From NCBI GenBank assembly GCA_910587935.1, contig CAJUNP010000006.1:32824-96823 (forward strand): a stretch of 64,000 nucleotides of DNA, written 5' to 3'. The notes beneath the pieces are model-generated. The model worked only from the letters and a program-made list of their open reading frames with translations, did not search any database and was not told the origin of the DNA. Of this stretch, positions 51,953 through 60,553 are shown in pieces. Source of the DNA: an uncultured Lachnospiraceae bacterium. Its GTDB lineage: Bacteria; Bacillota; Clostridia; Lachnospirales; Lachnospiraceae. Position 1 is the first letter of the stretch; each line of letters opens with the position of its first letter. A program made the translations under genes and the position numbers.

Positions 51953-52936
51953 ATGATTTTTAAGTGTGACAACTGCGGCGGGAATGTTGTCTTCGATCCG
52001 GATCAGGGCAAGATGCACTGTCCGCATTGCGACGGGATAGACAGTCAGAAAAAAATAACCGGAGAACAGTCAATGGAACGCTGTATCAATTGCGGAGCGC
52101 CGGTTACCGTTACCGATTATATGTCCGCGACACAGTGTGAACATTGCGGCTGTTATATTATATTTGACGAACGCGTGGAAGGAAAGTACCGTCCCCATCT
52201 GATGGTGCCTTTTGCCGTCAGTAAAAATCGGGCGAAAGCGATTATGCGCGAACGTTTCAGGAAAAAGGCTTTTGCGCCTTCTGATTTTCTGCGGGAAAAT
52301 ATGTTGGAAAAGATGACGGGGATTTACGTTCCTTTTTTTCTGTATGATTTGAATGTGCGCTGCAAGCTGCGGGGGGAAGGAATCCGGCGCAGAGTTTGGA
52401 TAAGCGGCGATACGGAATATACGGAGAATTCTTATTATATTGTAGACAGAGAAATGTATGCGGATTTTGACAGAATACCGGTTGATGCTTCCATTGCCAT
52501 GGACGATGGGGTGATGGATCTGATGGAACCTTATAATTATACGGGACTGCAGGATTTTAAGGAAGAATTCCTGTCTGGCTTCTCCTCGGAGATTTACAAT
52601 AACAGCGCTGAAGAATTGTGCGAAAGAGCCAGGGAAAAGGCGGTGGACAGCGCTGTGGTGATGCTTAATGAGAGCGTGACCGGTTATTCTTCCTTTCGGA
52701 TCTTAAACAGGGATACGTCTACTCAGGACCAGGGGACTCACTATACGTTAATGCCCGTATGGAATTATGTATATAACTATAGAGGGCGGACATATCAGTA
52801 TTATATTAACGGGCAGACCGGGAAAGTAGTGGGGACGACGCCGGTGTCCAAGGGGAAAGTAGCGGCATACGGAGCAACCATATGGGGATTTTTTTTCCTG
52901 ATTCTGACAATGATAAAATTTATGGGAGGACTTTAG
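51953..52936 (+). CDS. Double zinc-ribbon protein with C-terminal span
   Basis: 327 residues. The first ribbon has CDNC and CPHC at about residues 5-8 and 23-26. The second has CINC and CEHC at about 43-66. A beta-rich middle region carries repeated aromatic pairs, and a short C-terminal span (GATIWGFFFLILTMIKFMGG) suggests a membrane anchor. Members of this TFIIB-like zinc-ribbon group are poorly characterised. The ATG has GGAGGG upstream. The TPM gene begins one base after its stop, so the two likely form a functional pair at the membrane. Confidence 0.75.
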   Translation: MIFKCDNCGGNVVFDPDQGKMHCPHCDGIDSQKKITGEQSMERCINCGAPVTVTDYMSATQCEHCGCYIIFDERVEGKYRPHLMVPFAVSKNRAKAIMRERFRKKAFAPSDFLRENMLEKMTGIYVPFFLYDLNVRCKLRGEGIRRRVWISGDTEYTENSYYIVDREMYADFDRIPVDASIAMDDGVMDLMEPYNYTGLQDFKEEFLSGFSSEIYNNSAEELCERAREKAVDSAVVMLNESVTGYSSFRILNRDTSTQDQGTHYTLMPVWNYVYNYRGRTYQYYINGQTGKVVGTTPVSKGKVAAYGATIWGFFFLILTMIKFMGGL

Positions 52937-52937
52937 G

Positions 52938-53852
52938 ATGAAAGAATGGTTTCGGTATTTCAGATTCTGGTTCCTCATTTTAGCCATTGCAGCGGCGGTA
53001 TTTTTTGTGACGCGTTTTATTTCCGGAAGAAAAGGCGCACAGACGGATGTTACCAGAATTAACGAGGTCTGTACGGAAACGGAGCGGGTGTTTGACTATG
53101 CGGATGTATTGACGGAAGAAGAGGAAGATAAGCTGCGCGAATTAATTGCAGAAAGAGAAAAGCGGACGCAGTGTGATATTGTGCTTGTGATTATGAATGA
53201 ATCCCTGGAGGAATATGCAAGACAGTACGATTCCAATGCTTACGGCAATGATTATACGATGATCAAAGCCGACAATTTTTACGACGAACACGGTTTTGGA
53301 TGGAATAAATTTCAGGAGAGCGACGACGGGGACGGCGTTTTGCTGCTGGATAACTGGTATCGGGAGAGCGACGGGAAAGTGTATACATGGTTTTCCACCT
53401 CCGGAAAGGCGGAAACGAGATATTCTACGTATATGATCGATCATCTTCTGGATGAGGTATACCGGTATATTAAAACAGATCCTTATAAAGCGTACCGCGC
53501 TTATGTGGAAACATTCTATAAGGATATGACGTCCGATAATCCCCAGGGAAGCGCCGACGCTATGGAATTCCCATGGATTGCCGTAATCGTTATTGCTACG
53601 GTTGCGGCGGTTATTTTTATCGTGATAAATCTTTCCGGCAGGGAGGGAAAAAAGACGACCCGGGTGGATACATATCTGCAGGGAAAAGCTCCTGTATTTT
53701 CGGTAAGAGACGACCATTTCCTGCGAAAAACAACGACAAAGCGCCGGATTGAAACTTCTTCCGGCAGCAGCAGCGGAGGATACGGCGGCGGGGGCGGACA
53801 TCATACCTCTTCAGGCGGTCATTCTCATGGAGGAGGCGGACGAAGCCGATAA
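52938..53852 (+). CDS. TPM-domain membrane protein with Gly/His-rich tail
   Basis: 304 residues. The first span is near 8-25. The TPM domain (about 45-200) opens with FDYADVLTEEEEDKLRELIA, as in the Psb32/TPM family. A second span is near 213-232 (WIAVIVIATVAAVIFIVI). The last 35 residues are Ser, Gly and His-rich and basic (SSGGYGGGGGHHTSSGGHSH), a pattern often seen at TPM ends. The TPM fold acts in membrane-linked quality control or phosphatase roles in different groups; neither is shown here. Confidence 0.85.
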   Translation: MKEWFRYFRFWFLILAIAAAVFFVTRFISGRKGAQTDVTRINEVCTETERVFDYADVLTEEEEDKLRELIAEREKRTQCDIVLVIMNESLEEYARQYDSNAYGNDYTMIKADNFYDEHGFGWNKFQESDDGDGVLLLDNWYRESDGKVYTWFSTSGKAETRYSTYMIDHLLDEVYRYIKTDPYKAYRAYVETFYKDMTSDNPQGSADAMEFPWIAVIVIATVAAVIFIVINLSGREGKKTTRVDTYLQGKAPVFSVRDDHFLRKTTTKRRIETSSGSSSGGYGGGGGHHTSSGGHSHGGGGRSR

Positions 53853-53872
53853 GTAATTAATACGGACGTTAA

Positions 53873-53900
53873 AAAAGAACCCGGTTAAACGGGTTCTTTT
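53873..53900. terminator. Terminator between the TPM gene and rpsT
   Basis: AAAAGAACCCG and CGGGTTCTTTT form an 11-bp stem around GTTAAA with A and T tracts on either side, so it can stop both strands. Confidence 0.85.
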
Positions 53901-53959
53901 AATGTTCTTATTTGATCTGCGGATGCATCAGCCGCAATACATCCGTATTGAATGAAATA

Positions 53960-54223
53960 TTAAGCCATTTTATTAACGGCGAGAGCAAGGCGTGATACCT
54001 TTCTGGAAGCGTTATTTTTGTGATAAACGCCCTTGGATGCCGCGCTTTCAATCAGTTTGGTTGCAGAAACCAATGCGGTCTGGGCAGCAGCCTTATCACC
54101 GCTTTCAATTGCAGCAAATACTTTTTTCATTGCTGTTTTAACGCTGGATCTGATCGATTTATTTCTCTCAGTTTTTGTTCTGGAAACTAAAATTCTCTTC
54201 TTTGCAGATTTAATGTTAGCCAA
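53960..54223 (-). CDS. rpsT: 30S ribosomal protein S20
   Basis: Binds 16S rRNA in the 30S body. 87 residues. The typical basic N-terminus MANIKSAKKRILVSRTKTER is complete. The start codon is TTG (minus strand at 54223-54221), with GGAGG eight bases upstream. Escherichia coli rpsT also uses UUG and is under translational autocontrol, so the weak start may be functional here too. The gene is a lone transcript, with gpr divergent from it. Confidence 0.96.
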   Translation of the reverse strand: MANIKSAKKRILVSRTKTERNKSIRSSVKTAMKKVFAAIESGDKAAAQTALVSATKLIESAASKGVYHKNNASRKVSRLALAVNKMA

Positions 54224-54408
54224 GACTTATACCTCCATAATCTATTCTGTTGTTCAGTCGGAAAAATATATTGTTTACATATAACCAGACACGGAGAGCT
54301 AATGTAAACATACGCATATTATTGTAGAGGAAGTCCGCAAAACTGTCAATACATATTTTTACTATTTTTGTAAAAGATAAAAAAAACTGAAAAAAAGGAT
54401 GTATGGAG

Positions 54409-55323
54409 ATGGGAAGTTTTCAAATCAGAACAGACCTGGCTCTGGAAGCCAGGGAAAACATTGAGGAAAATGAAGGTGAAATCCATGGCGTACGGTATGA
54501 AGAAAAGTATGACGAGAAGAAAGACGTTAAAGTTACGAGGGTCGTCATCGATACGAAAAACGGCGCAAAGGCTATGGGAAAACCCATGGGTACGTATGTA
54601 ACCATGGAAGCGCCGGGAATGTTGGAGCCGGACGAAGATTATCATCGCGAAATATCCGTATGTCTGGCAGAACAGTTAAAAGAACTGATTCCGCATATGG
54701 ATGCGGAACAGTCGATACTGGTGGTGGGACTCGGAAACAGAGACGTTACCGCAGACGCGCTGGGCCCGCATGTGGTGGATAATCTCTTTATTACAAGGCA
54801 TGTTGTTAAAGAATACGGAAAAGCCGCTTATAACGCGTCGAAAATGAACCTGATCAGCAGTATGGAGCCTGGTGTTATGGCAAAAACGGGTATGGAGACT
54901 GCCGAGATTATAAAAGGAGTGGTTATGCAGACCGCTCCGGATGTACTGATTGTTATCGATGCCCTGGCAGCCCGCAGTATACGCCGGTTAAACCGTACAA
55001 TACAGATTACCGATACGGGTATCCAGCCGGGATCGGGAGTGGGAAACCACCGTAACGCCCTGACAAAAGAAAGTCTTGGGATACCGGTTATTGCAATCGG
55101 CGTGCCTACCGTTGTGGACGCGGCTACAATTGTGGGAGACGCTCTGGAACGTCTGGCAAAAGAATGCGGGGATTCCGGCAGCAACGTACGGCTGGGGGAA
55201 TATCCCAAAACATTTACCGAGCTTGGCAATATGTATGTAACGAGCAAGGATATAGATGCGGTGATTAAGCGGCTGGGATACACTCTTTCCGAAGGCATTA
55301 ATATTGCGTTGGAGATGTCATAA
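54409..55323 (+). CDS. gpr: Germination protease
   Basis: Degrades the small acid-soluble DNA-binding proteins during spore germination. 304 residues from the ATG at 54409 (GGAG close upstream; ATG at 54403 is an alternative). The N-terminal FQIRTDLALEAR is the usual autoprocessing zone of the zymogen. GLGNRDVTADALGP is the catalytic signature of this aspartic-type family. It overlaps the extended frame of spoIIP but not its likely start, which is 53 bases beyond the stop. Forespore-specific expression is expected but I cannot name the promoter. Confidence 0.94.
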   Translation: MGSFQIRTDLALEARENIEENEGEIHGVRYEEKYDEKKDVKVTRVVIDTKNGAKAMGKPMGTYVTMEAPGMLEPDEDYHREISVCLAEQLKELIPHMDAEQSILVVGLGNRDVTADALGPHVVDNLFITRHVVKEYGKAAYNASKMNLISSMEPGVMAKTGMETAEIIKGVVMQTAPDVLIVIDALAARSIRRLNRTIQITDTGIQPGSGVGNHRNALTKESLGIPVIAIGVPTVVDAATIVGDALERLAKECGDSGSNVRLGEYPKTFTELGNMYVTSKDIDAVIKRLGYTLSEGINIALEMS

Positions 55324-55375
55324 GACAAGACTGAAAACGCATATACTTGTCTATGTGGGGAAAAGAGGTGTGTCT

Positions 55376-56707
55376 GTGAGAGTCCCTGTTATAAAAGAGA
55401 AGAAGAAAATTTGGGCGGCAGGTTTTTGTGTTTTGGGAATTATGCTGCTGTTACCTATAAGTGTTCCGAGTGATGAGCGCGGTGAAAAGACAGGTTATCA
55501 GAAAGAAACGGCGTGGAAGAAAAACAAAAGCGGTATTTGCGAACTGGCCGGGAAGGAAATTCTAACGTTTCTGGCGCCTGTCTTTCCTTTCGCAACGCAG
55601 GACGGAATCCGCGGATACGGCAGTTTGATGGAGTCTGCGTTTCTGTCGCAGATTCCCGTTTTTTCCTATGCAAGGGAAAACGGGCAGCGGGAACTGCCGG
55701 TTCAGGATGAAGACGCGTGGCGGCAGATGCTGTTAACGGAAGAGGAAGAAAAAGAGGACGACGCACAGAAAGACATGGTAGAAGAACAAGATATTGAAGA
55801 GGCTTTAACAATGGAAGAAGCTTTGCAAAAGGAAAACGAGACAGCCAGAGCAAATGAACAGATTCAGGAGGAAGAAATAAACGTCGAGGAGCTCCCAAAT
55901 GAAATAAGTGAGGGCATATTTATTCCCCATGAACGGCAGCTTACCTATAATCTGGCGGACTATCAGGATTTTACCGCTCTTTTCGATACTTTTTACGCGA
56001 TGGACAGCAATACCATGATCGGACAGGATCAACTGAATCTGGAAAGTCTGCTGGGACCGGATGTTACGGTAAAAAAAGATGCTCCGGGGCCGCAGATTCT
56101 GCTTTACCATACACATTCCCAGGAAGCGTTTGTCGATTCGGTGCCGGGAGACAAATCCACCACGATCGTAGGGGCGGGCGATAAATTGGCTGAACTTTTG
56201 ACAGAGCAGTATGGGTATTCGGTTCTGCATCATACGGGGGAATATGACCTGCCGGGCAGAGACGGCGCCTATAACCGCTCGCTTCCCGCACTGGAACAGA
56301 TTTTGGCGGAAAATCCAAGTATTCAAATTATTATTGACTTACATAGAGACGGCATCAGCGAAGACCGGAAGCTGGTGACCGATCTGGATGGCAGGCCCAC
56401 GGCCAGGTTTATGTTTTTTAACGGGCTTAGCAGAACAAAGAGCACAGGCGATATCGATTATTTAAAAAATCCATATCAGGCGGAGAATCTCGCTTTGTCA
56501 TTTCGTTTGGAAATGGCCGCCGGAGAATTTTATCCGGGACTTACCAGAAAAATATATCTGAACGGATATCGGTACAATATGCATTTGCGGAAAAGTCTGT
56601 TGATTGAATTGGGAGCCCAGACCAATACGGTGGAGGAAATCATGAATGCCATCGATCCTCTTGCGCATATACTCGATCTCGTTTTATCGGGAGAATCCAC
56701 ACAATAA
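55376..56707 (+). CDS. spoIIP: Stage II sporulation protein P
   Basis: Cell-wall hydrolase (amidase/endopeptidase) needed for engulfment. 443 residues from a GTG at 55376, five bases after AGAGGTG. The N-terminal signal anchor is near residues 10-28. A long acidic, low-complexity region (about 100-170) precedes the catalytic domain, which has ILLYHTHSQEAF, TIVGAGDKLAELL and IIIDLHRDGI. Both metal-binding His regions are present. It follows gpr, so the two are a sporulation pair. A hairpin follows the stop. Confidence 0.92.
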   Translation: MRVPVIKEKKKIWAAGFCVLGIMLLLPISVPSDERGEKTGYQKETAWKKNKSGICELAGKEILTFLAPVFPFATQDGIRGYGSLMESAFLSQIPVFSYARENGQRELPVQDEDAWRQMLLTEEEEKEDDAQKDMVEEQDIEEALTMEEALQKENETARANEQIQEEEINVEELPNEISEGIFIPHERQLTYNLADYQDFTALFDTFYAMDSNTMIGQDQLNLESLLGPDVTVKKDAPGPQILLYHTHSQEAFVDSVPGDKSTTIVGAGDKLAELLTEQYGYSVLHHTGEYDLPGRDGAYNRSLPALEQILAENPSIQIIIDLHRDGISEDRKLVTDLDGRPTARFMFFNGLSRTKSTGDIDYLKNPYQAENLALSFRLEMAAGEFYPGLTRKIYLNGYRYNMHLRKSLLIELGAQTNTVEEIMNAIDPLAHILDLVLSGESTQ

Positions 56708-56724
56708 AGGATATTGCATATCCT
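56708..56724 (+). terminator. Possible terminator after spoIIP
   Basis: AGGATAT and ATATCCT pair around TGC, then GCCTGTTTTTG. The stem is short, so it is tentative. Confidence 0.45.
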
Positions 56725-56742
56725 GCCTGTTTTTGCTAAAAT
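56714..56742 (+). promoter_or_regulatory. Promoter of lepA
   Basis: TTGCAT and TAAAAT are 17 bases apart, 34 bases before the ATG at 56776. It overlaps the hairpin of spoIIP. Confidence 0.55.
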
Positions 56743-56775
56743 AAAGCACAGTATGAGGAAGAAAGAGGAACCATT

Positions 56776-58593
56776 ATGTCAGAAACAGATCAGAGCAGGA
56801 TACGTAATTTTTGTATTGTGGCCCATATCGATCACGGCAAGTCTACGCTGGCAGATCGGATTATAGAAAAAACAGGCCTTCTTACCAGCCGGGAGATGCA
56901 GGCGCAGGTGCTTGACAATATGGAACTGGAACGGGAGAGAGGCATTACCATCAAGGCGCAGACCGTACGTACCGTCTACAGGGCGAAAGACGGAGAGGAA
57001 TACATTTTTAACCTGATCGATACGCCGGGGCATGTGGATTTCAATTATGAAGTAAGCCGCAGCCTTGCGGCCTGCGACGGCGCTATACTGGTGGTGGACG
57101 CCGCCCAGGGAATTGAAGCCCAGACACTTGCCAACGTTTATCTGGCTCTGGATCATAACCTGGATGTTTTTCCGGTAATCAATAAGATCGACCTTCCCAG
57201 CGCCCAGCCGGAGCGTGTGATTGAAGAGATTGAGGATGTGATCGGGATCGAGGCGCAGGACGCGCCTTTGATTTCCGCTAAGAACGGCGTGGGAATCGAG
57301 GATGTGCTGGAACAGATTGTAAATAAGATACCGGCTCCCGGAGGCAGCCCGGACAACCCCCTGCAGGCTTTGATTTTTGATTCCCTGTATGATTCTTATA
57401 AAGGCGTAATTGTTTTCTGCCGGATTATGGAGGGAACGGTTAAAAAGGGAACGCCTGTCCGCATGATGGCTACCGGTGCTGTTGCGGAAGTCGTTGAAGT
57501 CGGTTATTTCGGAGCCGGACAGTTTATTCCCTGCGAAGAGCTTTCCGCGGGAATGGTAGGCTATATCACCGCATCCATCAAAAACGTAAAGGATACGGCA
57601 GTGGGGGATACCATTACCAATGATAAGGCTCCCTGCAACAAACCGCTTCCCGGATATAAAAAAGTGAATTCCATGGTGTACTGCGGCATGTATCCGGCCG
57701 ACGGGGCGAAATATCCGGATCTGCGGGATGCGCTGGAAAAATTGCAGCTTAACGACGCCGCCCTTCAATTTGAGCCCGAAACCTCCATCGCTTTGGGGTT
57801 TGGTTACCGCTGCGGTTTTCTGGGGCTGCTGCATCTGGAAATTATCCAGGAACGGCTGGAGCGGGAATATAATCTGGATCTGGTTACAACCGCTCCGGGA
57901 GTTATTTATAAAGTCCATAAGAATAACGGCGATGTGATCGAACTTACCAATCCGTCCAATCTGCCCGATCCTTCGGAGATCGCATATATGGAAGAACCCG
58001 TAGTTAACGCGGAGATCATGGTCACCACAGAATTTATAGGTTCCATTATGGAACTGTGCCAGGAGAGAAGAGGACGCTATCTTGGCATGGAATACATGGA
58101 AGAGACGCGCGCGCTTTTAAAATACGAACTGCCCCTGAATGAAATTATCTATGATTTCTTCGACGCATTGAAATCCCGTTCCAGAGGCTATGCTTCTTTT
58201 GACTATGATATAAAAGGCTATGAGGAATCCAGGCTGGTTAAGCTGGATATTCTGATCAATCATGAGGAAGTGGATGCTCTCTCCTTTATCGTGCATGCGG
58301 ACAGCGCCTATGAGCGGGGCAGGAAAATGTGTGAGAAATTAAAAGACGAAATTCCCAGGCATCTTTTTGAAATTCCCATTCAGGCGGCTGTCGGCGGCAA
58401 AATCATTGCCAGAGAAACCGTGAAGGCCATGCGCAAGGATGTGCTTGCCAAGTGTTACGGAGGAGATATCACCCGTAAGAAAAAGCTTCTGGAGAAACAA
58501 AAAGAAGGCAAAAAAAGAATGCGTCAGATCGGCAATGTAGAAATTCCACAGAAAGCGTTTATGAGCGTTTTAAAGCTGGATGACAAAAAATAA
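56776..58593 (+). CDS. lepA: Elongation factor 4 (LepA)
   Basis: GTPase that back-translocates stalled ribosomes. 605 residues, the family length. The G domain starts with RNFCIVAHIDHGKSTLADR (G1), with DTPGHVDF (G3) and NKIDLPSA (G4). The C-terminal LepA-specific domain is present to the usual end (RKKKLLEKQKEGKKRMRQIG). GAGG lies upstream. It runs into the hemW-like gene after 24 bases, so both may share one transcript. Confidence 0.98.
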   Translation: MSETDQSRIRNFCIVAHIDHGKSTLADRIIEKTGLLTSREMQAQVLDNMELERERGITIKAQTVRTVYRAKDGEEYIFNLIDTPGHVDFNYEVSRSLAACDGAILVVDAAQGIEAQTLANVYLALDHNLDVFPVINKIDLPSAQPERVIEEIEDVIGIEAQDAPLISAKNGVGIEDVLEQIVNKIPAPGGSPDNPLQALIFDSLYDSYKGVIVFCRIMEGTVKKGTPVRMMATGAVAEVVEVGYFGAGQFIPCEELSAGMVGYITASIKNVKDTAVGDTITNDKAPCNKPLPGYKKVNSMVYCGMYPADGAKYPDLRDALEKLQLNDAALQFEPETSIALGFGYRCGFLGLLHLEIIQERLEREYNLDLVTTAPGVIYKVHKNNGDVIELTNPSNLPDPSEIAYMEEPVVNAEIMVTTEFIGSIMELCQERRGRYLGMEYMEETRALLKYELPLNEIIYDFFDALKSRSRGYASFDYDIKGYEESRLVKLDILINHEEVDALSFIVHADSAYERGRKMCEKLKDEIPRHLFEIPIQAAVGGKIIARETVKAMRKDVLAKCYGGDITRKKKLLEKQKEGKKRMRQIGNVEIPQKAFMSVLKLDDKK

Positions 58594-58617
58594 CAGGTGT
58601 TTTAAAGGTTCCGTATT

Positions 58618-59757
58618 ATGCAAAACTTAAGTCTTTATATTCACATTCCCTTTTGTGTGAAAAAATGTGATTATTGTGATTTCCTGTCCGCCCCGGCTTC
58701 CGAAGAGGTAAAAGAACGGTATATGCAGGCTCTTTTTTCCGAAATCAAAAGCAGAGGGAAGCGTTTTGCGAACTGCCGGACGGAAACTGTTTTTATCGGC
58801 GGCGGTACGCCGAATGTGATTGCGCCGGAAAAAATCCGTGAACTGCTGGAGCATGTGAGAGAAGCTTTTCATGTCTGCGGCGATGCCGAGATAACGATGG
58901 AATTGAATCCGGGGGCGGCGGGAGGAACCGAAGCCTTCCGCCAGTATAAAGAAGCCGGCATAAACCGGCTCAGTATCGGCCTGCAGTCGGCAAAGGATGA
59001 AGAACTGCGGCTTCTGGGTCGTATTCATACGTTTTCCCAGTTTGAGAAAACCTGGAGTGAGGCAAGGGAAGCGGGTTTTACCAACCTAAATGCGGATCTC
59101 ATATACGCGCTGCCGGGACAGACTGTGGAAAGCTGGCGGCAGACGCTTGAAACCGTATGCGCCGCAGGACCGGAGCATATTTCGGCATACGGTCTGATCC
59201 TGGAAGAGGGAACGCCGTTTTTTGAGCGGTACGCCTCTTTGACAAAGGCGGAAGAGGAAAAGCGGGAAGAGAGGGACCGGCAGATGTATGCGCTGACACA
59301 ACGGGTGCTTTCGGAGGCCGGATATGCCCGCTACGAAATCTCCAATTATGCCAGAGAAGGAAAAGCATGTCGTCATAACCTTGTGTACTGGAATCGGGGA
59401 GAATATCTGGGAGTAGGAACCGGGGCGGCTTCACTAATAAATAACACACGTTTTAATAACACGTCTGATTTAATTACATATATTCAAAATCATGGAATTT
59501 TCCCCTATCAGAATATCCAAAGTTTATCGGAGCAGGAACAGATGGAAGAATTTATGTTTCTGGGACTGCGCCTTATTAAAGGCGTGGAGATTGAACGATT
59601 CAGACGGCTTTTTCATAAGGAGATTGAATCCGTTTACGGAGAGGTTCTTGAGAAAAATTACAGGGACGGATTGTTAAAATGTGAAGATGGCAGAATCTTT
59701 CTGACTTCCAGGGGACTGGATCTGAGTAACTATGTTTCGGCGCAGTTTTTGTTTTAA
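58618..59757 (+). CDS. hemW: Radical SAM protein, HemW/HemN-like
   Basis: 379 residues. The radical SAM cluster motif is in HIPFCVKKCDYCDF, with the CxxxCxxC spacing. ELNPGAAGGTEAF and RLSIGLQSAKDEELRLLGR follow the HemN/HemW pattern. HemW is thought to be a haem chaperone in bacteria, whereas HemN oxidises coproporphyrinogen III; I cannot separate the two by eye, and lepA-hemW order supports HemW. No other haem gene is in the window. Confidence 0.9.
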   Translation: MQNLSLYIHIPFCVKKCDYCDFLSAPASEEVKERYMQALFSEIKSRGKRFANCRTETVFIGGGTPNVIAPEKIRELLEHVREAFHVCGDAEITMELNPGAAGGTEAFRQYKEAGINRLSIGLQSAKDEELRLLGRIHTFSQFEKTWSEAREAGFTNLNADLIYALPGQTVESWRQTLETVCAAGPEHISAYGLILEEGTPFFERYASLTKAEEEKREERDRQMYALTQRVLSEAGYARYEISNYAREGKACRHNLVYWNRGEYLGVGTGAASLINNTRFNNTSDLITYIQNHGIFPYQNIQSLSEQEQMEEFMFLGLRLIKGVEIERFRRLFHKEIESVYGEVLEKNYRDGLLKCEDGRIFLTSRGLDLSNYVSAQFLF

Positions 59758-59881
59758 ACGCACATGTTTTAATTGGAAAAATATCTTGTACAACCTTCAA
59801 AACACATGTATACTATATGGAAAGGCACTTACACTGTCCCAGAGTCATACACTATAATAAATTGACTTTGGGGGCTTGTGC

Positions 59882-60553
59882 TTGAAGACATTTCAAAAAC
59901 CGTTATCTTCCGAGGAAGAAGCCGGTTACATTCAGGCTCTGAAAACTGGGTGCAGCGAGGAAGCCGTTAAGGCGAAAGAAATCCTGATCGAGCACAATCT
60001 GAGGCTGGTGGCCCATATAGCTAAAAAATATCAGAATGTGGATGAGGACATGGAAGATCTGATATCGATTGGCACGATCGGGCTGATTAAGGCTGTCGGG
60101 ACCTTTGATGCCGGTAAAGGCAGGCTGGCTACATATGCCTGCCGCTGTATAGATAACGAACTTCTTATGATGCTGCGGGCGAAGAAAAAGTCCTCCAGAG
60201 AGGTCTCTCTTTATGAGCCGATCGGCACGGATAAGGAAGGCAATGAAATCAATCTCCTCGATATTATTGAACAGCAGCAGACAGACATTGTAGAAGAGAT
60301 GGAGCTTTGTGAGAACATTAAGAAAATGTTTTGTTATCTGGAAGAATGCCTGACGGAGCGCGAGCGGAACATTATCAATATGCGCTACGGACTTACAACG
60401 GGAGAGGAAATTACCCAGTGTGAGATCGGAGAACAGATGGGCATATCCAGAAGCTACGTATCCAGGATTGAAAAAAAGGCGTTGGAGAAGCTCCGGCAAA
60501 AATTCATACAGGGAAGTGGAGAAAAAACCGATGCTATTTGTAAAGACCAATGA
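59882..60553 (+). CDS. sigK: Mother-cell sporulation sigma factor K
   Basis: Late mother-cell sigma factor. 223 residues from a TTG at 59882, with a GGGGG run seven bases upstream; the N-terminus MKTFQKPLSSEEE matches known SigK proteins. Region 2 has LIEHNLRLVAHIAKKYQ and LISIGTIGLIKAV, region 4 has EIGEQMGISRSYVSRIEKKA. The reading frame is whole, without the skin-type insertion that splits sigK in Bacillus subtilis and Clostridioides difficile. The element TCATACACT at about 59845-59853 resembles a sigma-E -10 region, as expected, but no good -35 is seen. It overlaps the next gene by 23 bases. Confidence 0.94.
   Translation: MKTFQKPLSSEEEAGYIQALKTGCSEEAVKAKEILIEHNLRLVAHIAKKYQNVDEDMEDLISIGTIGLIKAVGTFDAGKGRLATYACRCIDNELLMMLRAKKKSSREVSLYEPIGTDKEGNEINLLDIIEQQQTDIVEEMELCENIKKMFCYLEECLTERERNIINMRYGLTTGEEITQCEIGEQMGISRSYVSRIEKKALEKLRQKFIQGSGEKTDAICKDQ

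Noticed and set aside
54345..54400. Forespore sigma-G promoter for gpr
   Set aside because: CATATTTTTA slightly resembles a -10 but no matching -35 at the right distance was found.
56779..57918. 379-residue open frame antisense to lepA
   Set aside because: Lies wholly within the conserved lepA gene, has no ribosome-binding site and no recognisable domain; it is a codon-bias shadow.
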